DNA from: an uncultured Oscillospiraceae bacterium
Lineage (GTDB): Bacteria > Bacillota > Clostridia > Oscillospirales > Oscillospiraceae
Direction of reading: 5' to 3'
Assembly (NCBI GenBank): GCA_947623745.1
Contig: CANQHN010000003.1
Location: 62,001 to 126,000 of the forward strand
DNA: 64,000 nt
In this document: piece after piece, positions 14,618 to 24,989 of the stretch
How positions within the stretch are numbered: position 1 is the first letter of the stretch
Layout: each line of letters starts with the position of its first letter
The notes under the pieces: model-generated
What the model saw: the letters and a program-made list of their open reading frames with translations, nothing else
Told to the model about the DNA's origin: nothing
Databases searched by the model: none
Program-made: the position numbers and the translations under genes

Positions 14618-17600
14618 TCAGATGATACACTCCAGCCGGTGGGGCCCTTGCAGTGCCGGGAGCGGCACGCCCCCGGGGATAGGGGCGCCGTCCAGGGTGC
14701 AGCCGGGCGTCTCGCCCCGGCGCACCGAGATATCCAGCGTCCCACCGGACAGCTCCCAGCGGGCCTCGTACCCCGGCCAGCGCTCCGGCAGGCTGGGGCG
14801 CAGGAACAGTTTTCCGCCCCGCACCTCCAGCCCCAGCAGCTTCTCCACGGCGGCGCGGTAGAACCACCCCGCTGCCCCGGTGTACCAGCTCCAGCCGCCC
14901 CGGCCAAAGTGGCCCCTGGCGGCGTAGACGTCTGCGGCCAGCACGTAGGGCTCGGAGCGGTAGACGTCTGTGGAGTGGCGCTCCGGCAGCAGGTCCAACA
15001 GCAGCGCGGCTCCGTCCTCCGTCTTTCCCAGCTCCAGACAGGCCATGGCCAGCCACACGGCGGCGTGAGTGTACTGCCCGCCGTTCTCCCGGACCCCGGG
15101 CAGGTAGCCCCGGATATACCCGGGGTCCGGCCCCTTCCCGTTAAACGGCGGGGCCAGGAGGCGGCACAGCTTGTGGGGCCGGTCGTAGAGGGCCTCCAGG
15201 GCGGCGTCCACCGCCCTCCCGGCCCGCGCCCGGTCCCCGCCGGCCAGGGCGGCAAAGGCCTGGGCGATGGCGTCGATGCGGCACTCCTCCCCCTGGGCGC
15301 TGCCCAGGGGCGCGCCGGAGTCGAAGTAGCCCCGGCGGTACCAGGCCCCGTCCCAGGCCCCCTCGGCGGCCTGGCGGAAAGTCTGGGCGCTCTTGCGGCA
15401 GCGGCCGGCCCGGTCCGTCCCCCCTTCCCGCTCGCAGAGGGGCGCGAAGCGCTCCAGCACCAGGCTCAAAAACCAGGCCAGCCATACCGATTCGCCTCTG
15501 CCCCGCTCTCCCACCCGGTTCATGCCGTCGTTCCAGTCCCCGCCCCCCATCAGGGGCAGGCCGTGGGCACCCACGCCCCGCCCCAGGGCGCAGTCGATGG
15601 CCAGGCAGGCGTGGCGGTAGAGCGTGTCTGTCTCCCGGGTGGTCCGGGGCGTCTCATACCGCTCCCGTTCCTCCGGCCGCAGGGGCGGAGCGTCCAGGAA
15701 GGGAACCTGCTCCTTTAGGATGGCGGTGTCCCCGGTCACCTCCACGTACCGGGTCAGGGCGTAGGGCAGCCACAGCAGGTCGTCAGAGATGCGGGTGCGC
15801 ACCCCGGCCCCCTCGGGCGGGTGCCACCAGTGCTGCACGTCCCCCTCCCGGAACTGCCGGGCGGCGGCGCGGAGGAGCTGCTCCCGCGCCCAGGCGGGAT
15901 CGGAGTACAGCAGGGCGCACACGTCCTGAAGCTGGTCCCGGAACCCGTATGCCCCGCCGTTCTGGTACTGGGAGGTGCGGGCCATCACCCGGCAGGCCAG
16001 CACCTGGTAGAGCGCCCAGCCGTTCAGGTAGCGGTCCAGGGCCGGCTCCGGGGTGCGGACGGTGAGCCGCCCCGTCTGATTTCTCCAGTAGGAGCGGGTG
16101 TCCTCCAGCTCCCGGCGGAGTGCGCTGCTGGCGGGCTCGAAGCGGTACTCCGACCCGGCCTTTCCGGCGGCTGTGGTGAGGACGACGTCCTCCCCGGCGG
16201 TGATGGGAAAACGGGCCGCCTCCCTGCCCTCCAGGCGGCAGGACAGCACGCCCGCGCCCCGGTCCAGGGAGAACCACAGCCGGCGGCAGGGCCGCTCTGC
16301 GGGCACCCAGGCGGCGGTGGTGAGCCGGGCGCCGCCCAGCTCCTTCTCCCACCGGGCATATCCCGGCCCGTAGGTGACGGTGCAGCTGTGGCCGTCCCCG
16401 TCGGAAAAGACGGACAGGGAGGTGCTGCCTATAGTTAGCATAATATTTTCAGGGCCGCCGACAGACAGCGGGTCGTTCCGCCAATCGGTGAGCCGACCCA
16501 GGCGGGAGTTGCCCCGCCACAGGTATCCGCCGCCGGTCTCGTCGGTGATCCAGCCAAAGTTTGGATTACATAATACCTGGCTCCACCCCACCGGCGGCAG
16601 GCGCTCCCCCGTGTGGAGTACCACGTCCCCGTTGGGCGCGAAGGCCCAGGGGGCGCTCCCCGGCTCCAGGCGCACCGGGGGCGCCGGCCGCCAGTCCTCT
16701 GCGGACGGCCCGCGCTCCTCCAGGGGCAGCGTGGCCTTTGCCCAAGCAATTACGGTCCGCGCCCCGTCCTGCTTTGGGACGAAGTGGACCCCGCCCCTGC
16801 CCCCCAGCCGGGACTCCGCGCCCAGGAGCTTCAGCCGCTCCATCAGGGCGGTGCGCAGGGGCCGGCGGTAGTCGCCCCCCTCGTCCAGCAGCAGCACCAG
16901 GTCGCAGGGAAATCCCGTCCGGTTCAGCAGCAGGACCTGGGAGATCCACAGCCCGGCGCGGTACAGGTCCCCCTCCCCGGAGACGGCGCCGGCCGCGATG
17001 GGCAGGTCGCCGGAAATCCCGAAGGGCCAGAGCGCCGACTGGGGCGGGCGGTCCGGCCTGGCCGGCGCCGTCCCGGACAGCCGGGCCAGCAGGGAGAAGG
17101 CCTGCTTTGTCCCCCGCTCGTCCAGCTCCAGCCGCTGGGCCAGGGCGGTCAGCAGCCCGCCTGTCCGCCCGGGGGGACACTCCAGCAGGCGCTGGGCGCT
17201 GTCCAGCGCGGCGGCGGGCCGGTCGGAGGCCCCGAGGGCCAGGGACGCGGTGAATCGCTCTCCCCTGCCGAGCCTGACCGGCCAGCGCACCAGCAGGCAG
17301 GGGTCGATCACCTCCCCCACGGTCCCGTCCAGCGGCCCCATGTGTCCGCCCGCCAGGGCGCGCAGGCCGCCCCGGCCCAGGGCCTGCTCCCGGGAGGTGG
17401 TGAAGGCGGTGTTGTCCCCGCTCCACAGGGCGCACAGCGCCGGGTACTCCTCCCGCCCTCTGGGGCGGCAGCGGAACATCACCCCGAAGGGGACCGCCTC
17501 GCTCTCCAGAAACAGCTTGGCGAAGGCCGGGTGGGCCGCATAGTCGGCCTGGGGGAACAGCACCGGCTCCAGGTAGCACAGCAGCTCCCCCTCCAGCGGG

Positions 17601-20600
17601 TCCTCCCCGTTCCAGGTCAGCTCCGCCCGGCGCAGTTCCCCGCCGCCGGAGGGAGAGGCCAGCAGCTCCGTCCGGGCTGTGAGAGCGCCCCGGGTACAGG
17701 TCCAGGCCGCCCCGCCGTCGTAGAAGCTCCAGCGGTACTCCGCGCCCCGCTGGTAGAGGGGCGCGGCGGTCAGGCCGGTCATCTCCTCCCCGCGCCTGAA
17801 GAACCAGGACACCCCGGAACAGGACAGGGCCTTCCCCGGCTCCGCCAGGGTCAGGTCGTGCTTTCCCAGCCGGGAGTGGGTCAGGCCGTTGTCGGCGGCG
17901 AACACGGTGTAGTGGCCGTCCCCCATCAGGTGGCACTCGGGGGTGTACAGGCTGGCCCCCGTCCCCTCCCGGAGCAGGTCCGCTCCGGCGTAGCGCCTGG
18001 GTTTTTCAGGCATCTCCCGGTCGCTCCGGCGCATGATGGGTGCGCCCACGGGCACCCGCTCCTGGAGCAGCTCCCGGTAGGCGGACATGGCGCAGTCCCG
18101 CAGGAAGCGCCGCTGCATCACGTTGTCCCGCAGGGCGTTGTCCACGGCCACCAGGCTCATCCCCAGGTGGTGGGCCATATAGGAGCGCACCACCTCGAAC
18201 TGCGCCCCGCCCCGGCAGCGGCTGCGGGTGTAGTCCACCGCCTCATACAGACCGTAGCGGCCCTCCAGGCCCATGTCCCGCAGGCGGCGCAGGTTGGCAG
18301 CGGCGCTCTTGGGGGCTAGCAGCAGGGCCAGGAAAGAGGCGTAGGGCGCCACCACCAGCTCCCTGTCCAGACCGCGCTTCAGCCCCAGCGCCTGGACCCC
18401 GTGGGCCTTGTACTGGTAGTACATCCCGGGGTCGAAGGCGTAAAAGGCTGACTCGGAGATGCCCCAGGGGGTGTGGGTCTTGGAACCCCGCCGCTTCTGG
18501 GCGTAGACGCAGAAGGACAGGGACTCATACATCAGGGAGTTCTCCTCGCAGGGCAGCAGGAGGTTGGGCATGAAATATTCGAACATGGTCCCCGTCCAGG
18601 AGGCCATGCCGCTGTAATCGTTCTCCCCCAGCAGCATCCGGCCAAGCCGCCGCCAATGCTTGGGGGGCACCTCCCCCCTGGCCACGGCCAGGTAGCTGGT
18701 CTGCCGGGCCTCGCTGGCCATCAGGTCGTACCAGCCCTCAGTCAGCCTCCCCTCCCGGCCGTCCCAGCCGATGGAGAACAGCCGCCGCTTTCTGTCGAAC
18801 AGCCAGCCGAACTCCATCTGGTCGGACAGTGCCTCCGCCCTGCGGGCCAGGGCGGCCTCCCCCCACTCGTACAGCCCCTCCCGCAGGGCAATGAGGCAGG
18901 CGCACAGGTTGCCGCTGTCCACTGTGGACACGTACAGAGGCTCCAGAGGCCGGAGAGAGACGGTGTCGTACCAGTTGTAGAGGTGCCCGCGAAGCTTTTC
19001 CAGCCTCTCCACGGTGGTGAGCGTGTGTTCGATGAGCTCCGCGCCCCGCTTTTGGGGCAGCAGGTCCAGGTCCACCGCCGCGAGCACGCTCAAAAGCGCC
19101 AGGCCGATGTTGGTGGGGGATGTGCGCCGGCCCAGCCCAGCCGCCGGCTGCTCCTGCCAGTTGTCCGGGGGCAGGTAGTGGTCCTCGGGGCGGAGGAAGT
19201 CGGCGAAGTAACGCCAAATCAGGGTGGCCTCATGGAGCAGAAAGGCCCGGTCCCGGGGGGCCAGGCCGGAGCCGGAGCGCACCGGGCGGCTCAGCCGCCA
19301 GGAGATCCCGGGGGCCAGCATCCACAGCGCCCCAACCAGCACGCCGAAGCGCAGCCGGGCCAGCAGGATAGTCGCCAGACCTACCGCCAGGGAGAACCAC
19401 TCCCGGCACAGGCAGCCGAACAGACTGTCGCCGGCGCTTTTCCCCTCGGTCTGGGCGGCGGTGACCCAGCTGAGCAGGTTCCGCCTGCTGACATAGACCC
19501 GCCACAGCGCCGTGACGGCGGCGGAGGCGCAGATATAGGCCTGCACCGGCAGGAGAAGAAGCTGTACGCCGGTCTGTACCAGCACCCCGGCGAAGCCGGC
19601 CACGATCGTGGAGTGGTAGCGGCTGTGGGAGCCCGCCCCCCGCCGGGCGAACAGCTCCGCCCCGGACAGCAGCAGATTGGAGGCCGCGGAGAGCACCGCC
19701 GCCGCCCCCGCCGCGGCGAAGGCCGTCCCGGAGCCCCACAGCCCCATGAGCAGGGCGGCCAGAGTGAAGGCCGGGGACAGGGACCGGCGCAGGTTGTCGA
19801 AGATTTTCCACCGGGCCAGGGCGGGCAGGGGGTTCCGCTCCCGCCCGCCCTTTCCATCCGGCACAGTGGGGCGCAGCCAGCTCAAAATCTGCCAGTCCCC
19901 CCGCACCCAGCGGTGGAGCCGGGCGAAGTAGGAACGCACCTTATAGGGGAACCCGTCGGTCAGCTCCACCTCCCCCAGCAGCCCGGCGCGGAGGTAGGCC
20001 CCCTCCAGCAGGTCGTGGGACAGGATGCGCCCCTCGGGGAACCGGCCGTCCAGGCAGGAGAAAAAGGCGTCCACCTGAAAGATGCCCTTGCCGGTGTAGG
20101 TGCCCTGGTCGAACAGGTCGTGATAGACGTCGCTGGTGGTGGAGCCATAGGGGTCGATGCCCCCCTGCCCGCCGTAGATGCGGGAGAACAGGGAGCGGTT
20201 GGCCGCCTCCAGCTCCACCGACACCCGGGGCTGGAGCAGGCCGTAGCCGGAGACGACGACGCGCCGCTCCGGGTCCACCTCCGGCTGATTCAGCGGGTGG
20301 AGCATGGCGCCCACCAGCTGCCGGGCGGCGCCCACATTCAGGCGGGTGTCGCTGTCCAGGGTGATGACGTACTGGGTGCCATCCAGCGCCCGCCGGTCGC
20401 CGGAGAGCACCTGCACCCCGGTGACGCGGCCCTTGAGCAGCCGCACCAGCTCCAGGAGCGCCCCCCGCTTGCGCTCCCAGCCCATATACCTGCCGTCCCT
20501 GGCCTGGAACCGGGGGCGGCGGAAAAAGAGATAGAACCCCCCGCCGTACTTCTCGTTCAGTCTGTCCACCGCGGTCTGGGCCGCGTCCACCCAGGCGCGT

Positions 20601-21811
20601 TGCCGGGAGGTCATGGGCTCGTCCCCGTCAGGCAGGTCGGCCAGGATGCCGAAGCGCAGCTCCCCGCCCGCGTCCCGATTGGCCAGGCGGTAGCGCTCCA
20701 GCAGGGCGGCCAGCCTGCCGCCGCTGTCCTCGTCAGTGAGCAGGGCGGCGATGACGCACAGGGTGCGCCCCTCCATCGGGATGCCGTTTTCCAGGGCCAT
20801 GCTGTGTACGCTGCGGGGCCGCACCAGGCGCACGGCCAGGAAATCCACACAGTTTTTCACGATGTCCGACAGAGGAAAGACCAGCAGCGCCGCCATGGGC
20901 AGGCTCCCGATGGACAGGCCGATGGCAAGGGCCAGCACCAGCGTCAGCGCCAGGACGCACACCACATAGGCGCCGCCGGCGCTCCGCCGCTCCCGCCGCC
21001 CCAGAGGCTCCTGGAACAGATACCAGCCCACGTGCCGGGCCTTTCCCTGTCCCTTTCTGGCCAGGGCGACGGCCCTCTCCGCCGCCTCCCGCTCGGCGAT
21101 TCCCTGCCGCCGGGCCAGCCGGCACAGCCGCTGCCGGTAGCGGCGGCGGGTCTCCTCCGACATCTCCCGGTAGCAGCCCGCCGGGTCCCCGGCCAGGATG
21201 GCCTCCACCCTGCTCTGCCGCTCCAGCAGCTCCGACCAGTCCGCCCCGGACGCCCGGCGCAGGGCGGTGAACAGCGCCCCGATCTCTTTCGGGGGCACCT
21301 TGCCGGTCTCCAGGGCCTCCAGGCTTCGGCACAGCTCGGCCAGCCGGCGGAGCACCGCCCCGGTCAGCGCGGGGACCAGCAGGGACAGCTCCCGCTCGGT
21401 CAGGGGACACACGGCCTGGAAGGCGGTCAGGAACACCTCCAGCCGCTCCTGCTCCAGCCCGGGCACCGCCCAGACCGCCGCCTTGGCCGTTAGGGCCAGC
21501 AGGGGCCGTCCCTCCTGGCAGGCGCGCAGGGGCCTGCCCCTGCCCAGGGCCGCCGCGCAGGCCCGCCCCTCCCGGAGGGCCAAGTAGCCGTTGTCCAGCA
21601 CCCACTCCGCCGCCGGCGGGACGCTGTCCTGCCTGCCGGACCACTGGGACAGGGCGCGTCTGGCCCCCTCTACGGTCTCCATGTCCCGGCGCACCCGGTT
21701 GGCCATGGCCCGGGGCCGCGCTGTGCCGGAGAGCTTTACCTCCCTGGCCACATTGGCGGCGTAGCGGGCCAGATGGGTGTCGTCCATAGGGACCTGCGGG
21801 CAGTTTGACAT
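14618..21811 (-). CDS. Cyclic beta-glucan synthase-like giant protein (GT84 + GH94)
   Basis: A 2397-residue membrane protein resembling cyclic beta-1,2-glucan synthase (NdvB/Cgs). The order is a soluble N-terminal region (about 1-275); two membrane helices (about 280-320); a family-84 glycosyltransferase domain with Asp486-x-Asp488 in TLDSDTR, then [22 protein letters not shown] and [11 protein letters not shown] (about 595-641); several helices (about 670-860); a glycoamylase/DUF3131-like region (about 900-1250); then a beta-sandwich and a C-terminal GH94 phosphorylase-type domain with GGDWNDGMN near 2089. Enzymes of this layout initiate, elongate and cyclise glucans at the membrane. GGAGGC precedes the ATG. 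It is a single-gene unit. The exact linkage made cannot be told from sequence. Confidence 0.85.
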   Translation of the reverse strand: MSNCPQVPMDDTHLARYAANVAREVKLSGTARPRAMANRVRRDMETVEGARRALSQWSGRQDSVPPAAEWVLDNGYLALREGRACAAALGRGRPLRACQEGRPLLALTAKAAVWAVPGLEQERLEVFLTAFQAVCPLTERELSLLVPALTGAVLRRLAELCRSLEALETGKVPPKEIGALFTALRRASGADWSELLERQSRVEAILAGDPAGCYREMSEETRRRYRQRLCRLARRQGIAEREAAERAVALARKGQGKARHVGWYLFQEPLGRRERRSAGGAYVVCVLALTLVLALAIGLSIGSLPMAALLVFPLSDIVKNCVDFLAVRLVRPRSVHSMALENGIPMEGRTLCVIAALLTDEDSGGRLAALLERYRLANRDAGGELRFGILADLPDGDEPMTSRQRAWVDAAQTAVDRLNEKYGGGFYLFFRRPRFQARDGRYMGWERKRGALLELVRLLKGRVTGVQVLSGDRRALDGTQYVITLDSDTRLNVGAARQLVGAMLHPLNQPEVDPERRVVVSGYGLLQPRVSVELEAANRSLFSRIYGGQGGIDPYGSTTSDVYHDLFDQGTYTGKGIFQVDAFFSCLDGRFPEGRILSHDLLEGAYLRAGLLGEVELTDGFPYKVRSYFARLHRWVRGDWQILSWLRPTVPDGKGGRERNPLPALARWKIFDNLRRSLSPAFTLAALLMGLWGSGTAFAAAGAAAVLSAASNLLLSGAELFARRGAGSHSRYHSTIVAGFAGVLVQTGVQLLLLPVQAYICASAAVTALWRVYVSRRNLLSWVTAAQTEGKSAGDSLFGCLCREWFSLAVGLATILLARLRFGVLVGALWMLAPGISWRLSRPVRSGSGLAPRDRAFLLHEATLIWRYFADFLRPEDHYLPPDNWQEQPAAGLGRRTSPTNIGLALLSVLAAVDLDLLPQKRGAELIEHTLTTVERLEKLRGHLYNWYDTVSLRPLEPLYVSTVDSGNLCACLIALREGLYEWGEAALARRAEALSDQMEFGWLFDRKRRLFSIGWDGREGRLTEGWYDLMASEARQTSYLAVARGEVPPKHWRRLGRMLLGENDYSGMASWTGTMFEYFMPNLLLPCEENSLMYESLSFCVYAQKRRGSKTHTPWGISESAFYAFDPGMYYQYKAHGVQALGLKRGLDRELVVAPYASFLALLLAPKSAAANLRRLRDMGLEGRYGLYEAVDYTRSRCRGGAQFEVVRSYMAHHLGMSLVAVDNALRDNVMQRRFLRDCAMSAYRELLQERVPVGAPIMRRSDREMPEKPRRYAGADLLREGTGASLYTPECHLMGDGHYTVFAADNGLTHSRLGKHDLTLAEPGKALSCSGVSWFFRRGEEMTGLTAAPLYQRGAEYRWSFYDGGAAWTCTRGALTARTELLASPSGGGELRRAELTWNGEDPLEGELLCYLEPVLFPQADYAAHPAFAKLFLESEAVPFGVMFRCRPRGREEYPALCALWSGDNTAFTTSREQALGRGGLRALAGGHMGPLDGTVGEVIDPCLLVRWPVRLGRGERFTASLALGASDRPAAALDSAQRLLECPPGRTGGLLTALAQRLELDERGTKQAFSLLARLSGTAPARPDRPPQSALWPFGISGDLPIAAGAVSGEGDLYRAGLWISQVLLLNRTGFPCDLVLLLDEGGDYRRPLRTALMERLKLLGAESRLGGRGGVHFVPKQDGARTVIAWAKATLPLEERGPSAEDWRPAPPVRLEPGSAPWAFAPNGDVVLHTGERLPPVGWSQVLCNPNFGWITDETGGGYLWRGNSRLGRLTDWRNDPLSVGGPENIMLTIGSTSLSVFSDGDGHSCTVTYGPGYARWEKELGGARLTTAAWVPAERPCRRLWFSLDRGAGVLSCRLEGREAARFPITAGEDVVLTTAAGKAGSEYRFEPASSALRRELEDTRSYWRNQTGRLTVRTPEPALDRYLNGWALYQVLACRVMARTSQYQNGGAYGFRDQLQDVCALLYSDPAWAREQLLRAAARQFREGDVQHWWHPPEGAGVRTRISDDLLWLPYALTRYVEVTGDTAILKEQVPFLDAPPLRPEERERYETPRTTRETDTLYRHACLAIDCALGRGVGAHGLPLMGGGDWNDGMNRVGERGRGESVWLAWFLSLVLERFAPLCEREGGTDRAGRCRKSAQTFRQAAEGAWDGAWYRRGYFDSGAPLGSAQGEECRIDAIAQAFAALAGGDRARAGRAVDAALEALYDRPHKLCRLLAPPFNGKGPDPGYIRGYLPGVRENGGQYTHAAVWLAMACLELGKTEDGAALLLDLLPERHSTDVYRSEPYVLAADVYAARGHFGRGGWSWYTGAAGWFYRAAVEKLLGLEVRGGKLFLRPSLPERWPGYEARWELSGGTLDISVRRGETPGCTLDGAPIPGGVPLPALQGPHRLECII
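16563..16573 (-). repeat. Degenerate copy of the TTATGTAAACT motif (minus strand)
   Basis: TTATGTAATCC on the minus strand, 9 of 11 matches, within an AT-rich codon island (VLCNPNFG) of the glucan synthase gene. It is the only opposite-strand relative noticed and may be chance. Confidence 0.3.
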
Positions 21812-21928
21812 AGCGTAAGCGCCTCCCGAGCCGCCCGGAGGGCGTTCCCGGGCAGATTTCCATTACATTTTCCCCTCCTGGTAGTGGAATATACCAAAAA
21901 CAAGTCCTTGCGGTGTTTCCAATTTGTC

Positions 21929-21957
21929 TTGACAAAAGACGCAAAATGTGGTATGAT
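21929..21957 (+). promoter_or_regulatory. Sigma-A promoter of ylxM-ffh
   Basis: Perfect -35 TTGACA (21929-21934), 17-base spacer, -10 TATGAT (21952-21957). Transcription would begin at the edge of the palindrome at 21964-21985. Confidence 0.85.
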
Positions 21958-21963
21958 TCCGGT

Positions 21964-21985
21964 TGTAAAGTTTAATAACTTTACA
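21964..21985. promoter_or_regulatory. Palindrome just downstream of the ylxM-ffh -10
   Basis: Nine-base arms TGTAAAGTT / AACTTTACA around TAAT, starting 7 bases after the -10. It could be an operator at the transcription start or a 5'-end hairpin. Confidence 0.6.
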
Positions 21986-22009
21986 TTACGACGGTCTGGG
22001 GGTGGCGCT

Positions 22010-22375
22010 GTGAAAAGTCAGGCATACCGCATGGCCCTTCTGTTCGACTTCTACGGTGACGTGCTCACCGAGCGGCAGAAGGAGTTCTACGACCTATACT
22101 ACAACGAGGACCTGTCCCTGTCGGAGATCGCGGAGAACAGCGGTATCACCCGCCAGGGCGTCCGGGACGTGATCGTTCGGGCCGAGGGCATCCTCTCCGA
22201 CCTGGAGGATAAGACCGGCCTGATCCGCCGTTTCCACTCCATGCGCAAACAGCTCGCCCAGATCCAGAGCCAGGCCGAGGAGCTCATCAAGCTTAACGGG
22301 AAATACGACGACCCCGAGCTGGACCGGCTGGCCCGGGAGATCGCCGAGACGGCCCAGGCTCTGCAGAAAGAGTGA
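22010..22375 (+). CDS. ylxM: YlxM/p13-like DNA-binding protein (UPF0122)
   Basis: A 121-residue protein of the YlxM family, with a sigma-70 region 4-like helix-turn-helix: LTERQKEFYDLYYNEDLSLSEIAENSGITRQGVRDVIVRAE at about residues 20-60. It is nearly always encoded just before ffh and is linked to signal recognition particle function in Firmicutes. The GTG at 22010 gives VKSQAYRMALLFDFYG, the normal N terminus for the family; the frame is open further upstream but lies in the promoter. Its stop is 4 bases before ffh. Confidence 0.9.
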   Translation: MKSQAYRMALLFDFYGDVLTERQKEFYDLYYNEDLSLSEIAENSGITRQGVRDVIVRAEGILSDLEDKTGLIRRFHSMRKQLAQIQSQAEELIKLNGKYDDPELDRLAREIAETAQALQKE

Positions 22376-22379
22376 TCCG

Positions 22380-23765
22380 ATGGCCTTTGAAGGACTTTCC
22401 GAGAAGCTGTCCGCCGCGTTCAAAAAGCTCCGGGGCAAGGGCCGCCTGTCCGAGGCCGACGTAAAGGAGGCCATGCGGGAGATCCGCCTGGCTCTGCTGG
22501 AGGCCGACGTCAGCTACAAGGTGGTCAAGCAGTTCATCGCCCAGGTCACTGAGCGGGCGGTGGGCGCCGACGTGCTGGAGGCCCTCTCCCCCGCCCAGAT
22601 GATCCTCAAGATCGTCAATCAGGAGCTGACCGCCCTGATGGGCGGCGAAAACGTGAAGCTGACCATCTCCCCCAAGCCGCCCACGGTGGTGATGCTGGTG
22701 GGCCTGCAGGGCGCGGGCAAGACTACCAACGGCGCCAAGCTGGCCGGGCTGATGAAAAAGCAGAACGGCAAGCGCCCCCTGCTGGCCGCCTGCGACGTGT
22801 ACCGCCCCGCCGCCATCAAGCAGCTTGAGGTGGTGGGTGAACAGCTGGGCATCCCCGTGTTCCAGATGGGACAGGCCGACCCGGTGGAGATCGCCAAGGC
22901 CGCTGTGGAGCACGCCAGGCAGCACGGCAACGACATGGTCTTTCTGGACACCGCCGGCCGCCTCCACGTGGACGAGGAGCTGATGGACGAGCTGCGCGCC
23001 ATCAAGGCCGCCGTGGAGCCCACCGAGATCCTGCTGGTGGTGGACGCCATGATCGGTCAGGACGCGGTCAACGCCGCCAAAGCCTTTGATGACGCGCTGG
23101 ACATCGACGGCGTGATGCTCACCAAGCTGGACGGCGACGCCCGGGGCGGCGCGGCCCTCTCCATCAAGGCCGTCACCGGCAAGCCCATCAAGTTCGTGGG
23201 CGTAGGCGAGAAGCTGGACCAGATCGAGCTGTTCCACCCCGCCCGCATGGCGAGCCGCATCCTGGGCATGGGCGATATGCTCTCCCTCATCGAGAAGGCC
23301 GAGCAGAACTTCGACCGGCAGAAGGCCCTGGAGATGCAGGAGCGGCTGCGGAAGAACAAGTTTACCTTGAACGACTTCTACGAGCAGATGTCCCAGCTGA
23401 AGAACATGGGCTCCCTGTCCGAAATCGCCGGGATGCTCCCCGGGGTCAAGGCCTCCGACCTGGAGGGCGCGTCCATGGACGAGAAACAGCTCAAACGCAT
23501 GGGGGCCATCATCCTGTCCATGACCCCCTACGAGCGGGAGAACCCCAACGTGCTCAACTCCAGCCGCAAGCGGCGCATCGCCGCCGGCTGCGGGCTCCAG
23601 GTGGTGGACGTCAACCGCCTGCTCAAGCAGTTCGAGATGCTCCAGGCCCTCACCAAGCAGTTCTCCGGCGGCAAGATGCCCAAGAACCTGCGCCGGCTGA
23701 TGGGCAAAAAGGGCGGCAGGGGCGGCTTTCCCGGGATGCCCGGTATGGGCGGGCTCCCCTTCTGA
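22380..23765 (+). CDS. ffh: Signal recognition particle protein (Ffh)
   Basis: A 461-residue SRP54-type GTPase. The N domain covers about residues 1-90. The G domain has its P-loop GLQGAGKTT at 108-116, then VYRPAAIKQL, DTAGRLHVDEELM and TKLDGDARGGAALS. The methionine-rich M domain begins near residue 325 and binds signal peptides and 4.5S RNA; it ends in a Gly/Met-rich tail (GFPGMPGMGGLPF). It delivers membrane and secreted proteins to FtsY/SecYEG. Co-transcribed with ylxM; rpsP follows after 84 bases. Confidence 0.98.
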   Translation: MAFEGLSEKLSAAFKKLRGKGRLSEADVKEAMREIRLALLEADVSYKVVKQFIAQVTERAVGADVLEALSPAQMILKIVNQELTALMGGENVKLTISPKPPTVVMLVGLQGAGKTTNGAKLAGLMKKQNGKRPLLAACDVYRPAAIKQLEVVGEQLGIPVFQMGQADPVEIAKAAVEHARQHGNDMVFLDTAGRLHVDEELMDELRAIKAAVEPTEILLVVDAMIGQDAVNAAKAFDDALDIDGVMLTKLDGDARGGAALSIKAVTGKPIKFVGVGEKLDQIELFHPARMASRILGMGDMLSLIEKAEQNFDRQKALEMQERLRKNKFTLNDFYEQMSQLKNMGSLSEIAGMLPGVKASDLEGASMDEKQLKRMGAIILSMTPYERENPNVLNSSRKRRIAAGCGLQVVDVNRLLKQFEMLQALTKQFSGGKMPKNLRRLMGKKGGRGGFPGMPGMGGLPF

Positions 23766-23849
23766 GCAGGGATCCAAGATCCATCGTTGGTTCAGCGCAC
23801 ACCGCGCTTTTCCATATCTCATTTCAAATTCATTTGGAGGTGAATATAA

Positions 23850-24089
23850 ATGGTTAAAATCAGACTGCGCCGCATGGGCGCCAAGAAGGCCCCCTTCTAC
23901 CGCATCGTGGTGGCTGACTCCCGTTATCCCCGCGACGGCCGCTTCATCGAGGAGATCGGCACTTACAACCCCGTCACCAACCCCGCTGAGCTGAAGGTGG
24001 ACGTGGACCGTGCCCAGGCCTGGATCAAGACCGGCGCCCAACCCACCGAGACTGTCCGCGATCTGCTGAAAAAGGCTGGCGCCCTGTAA
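23850..24089 (+). CDS. rpsP: 30S ribosomal protein S16
   Basis: A 79-residue S16. [41 protein letters not shown]-type sequence covers the first 40 residues, and [18 protein letters not shown] ends the protein. TTTGGAGGTG lies 10 bases before the ATG. It sits in the classic ffh-rpsP-khpA-rimM order. Confidence 0.98.
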   Translation: MVKIRLRRMGAKKAPFYRIVVADSRYPRDGRFIEEIGTYNPVTNPAELKVDVDRAQAWIKTGAQPTETVRDLLKKAGAL

Positions 24090-24110
24090 GGGCGAGGAGG
24101 TCCGCGCGCT

Positions 24111-24341
24111 ATGAAAGAACTTCTGACCTATGTTGCCCAGAACCTGGTGGACCACCCCGAGCAGGTGTCCGTCTCCCAGTTCGAGGACGACGGCGAGACG
24201 GTCCTGGAACTGCGCGTCGCCCCGGAAGACATGGGCAAGGTGATCGGCCGCCAGGGCCGCATCGCCAAAGAGATCCGCACCCTGATCCGCTCCGTGGCCC
24301 AGCGCACCGGCAAGCGCGTCTCGGTGGAGATCGTCGACTAA
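24111..24341 (+). CDS. khpA: KH-domain RNA-binding protein KhpA (YlqC)
   Basis: A 76-residue single KH domain with the GKVIGRQGRIAKEIRTLI loop (GxxG as GRQG). KhpA forms an RNA chaperone pair with KhpB/Jag in Firmicutes and influences cell division and elongation. The start follows GAGGAGGTCC. It lies 21 bases after rpsP; a strong terminator follows its stop and separates it from rimM. Confidence 0.94.
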   Translation: MKELLTYVAQNLVDHPEQVSVSQFEDDGETVLELRVAPEDMGKVIGRQGRIAKEIRTLIRSVAQRTGKRVSVEIVD

Positions 24342-24351
24342 AGGCAAAGGG

Positions 24352-24383
24352 AAAAGGCGCAGGAAAACCTCCTGCGCCTTTTT
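24352..24383 (+). terminator. Terminator after khpA
   Basis: A 13-bp stem AAAAGGCGCAGGA / TCCTGCGCCTTTT with a five-base loop and a T run. rimM begins 28 bases later and may depend on read-through. Confidence 0.85.
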
Positions 24384-24410
24384 ACTGGGATCAAGCGAGG
24401 AGGTCTATCC

Positions 24411-24908
24411 ATGCTTCAGCAGTATTTGGAGGTGGGCAAGGTCACCAATGTCCACGGTCTGATGGGCGAGGTGCGGGTGCAGCCCTGGGCGGACAGCCCG
24501 GAGTTCCTGTGCCAGTTCGACACCCTGTATGTGGACGAGGCCCACTGGCCCATCAAGGTGGAGCGGGCCCGGGTCCACAAGAACATGGCCATCGTGAAAT
24601 TTGAGGGCATCACCGATGTCAACGGCGCGATGATGCTGCGCAACGCGGTGCTGTATATCGACCGCAAGGACGCCAGGCTGCCCGAGGGCTCCTTCTTCCT
24701 GGCCGATCTGATGGGCCTGGAGGCCCGGGACGCCGCCACCGGCGCGGTGCTGGGCAGGATCGCCGATGTGCTCACCCTGCCGGCCAACAACGTGTACGTC
24801 ATCCGGGGCGGCGCGCGGGAGATCATGGTGCCCGCGGTGGACGCCTTCATCGCCGAGACCAACATCGAGGGCGGCTACATCCGGGTGAACATGATGGAGG
24901 GCCTGTGA
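24411..24908 (+). CDS. rimM: Ribosome maturation factor RimM
   Basis: A 165-residue RimM that helps assemble the 30S head with S19. The N-terminal beta-barrel domain (about 1-90) starts EVGKVTNVHGLMGEVRVQPW. The PRC-barrel domain (about 97-165) has LMGLEARDAATGAVLGRIADVL, and EIMVPAVDAFI near its end. GAGGAGGTC precedes the ATG. No trmD is seen after it; a bidirectional terminator ends the cluster. Confidence 0.95.
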   Translation: MLQQYLEVGKVTNVHGLMGEVRVQPWADSPEFLCQFDTLYVDEAHWPIKVERARVHKNMAIVKFEGITDVNGAMMLRNAVLYIDRKDARLPEGSFFLADLMGLEARDAATGAVLGRIADVLTLPANNVYVIRGGAREIMVPAVDAFIAETNIEGGYIRVNMMEGL

Positions 24909-24937
24909 CCGTTCCCCACCCGTGCCCCATCGAAATC

Positions 24938-24974
24938 AAAAAATCGGACCAGCCGCTGGCTGGTCCGATTTTTT
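24938..24974. terminator. Bidirectional terminator between rimM and the rnf operon
   Basis: A 17-bp stem AAAAAATCGGACCAGCC / GGCTGGTCCGATTTTTT with a GCT loop. A and T runs at both ends serve the convergent rimM and rnfB genes. Confidence 0.92.
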
Positions 24975-24989
24975 GATGCAGAGCTTTCG

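Noticed and set aside
18473-21493. 1006-residue open frame on the + strand
   Set aside because: Antisense shadow of the glucan synthase gene in GC-rich DNA; low-complexity Gly/Gln/Pro/His content, no ribosome site, no family resemblance.
21810-21944. Extra coding region upstream of the glucan synthase start
   Set aside because: A frame with AGGAGGGG and ATG exists near 21868 but continues as a shadow frame through the real gene; no family resemblance.
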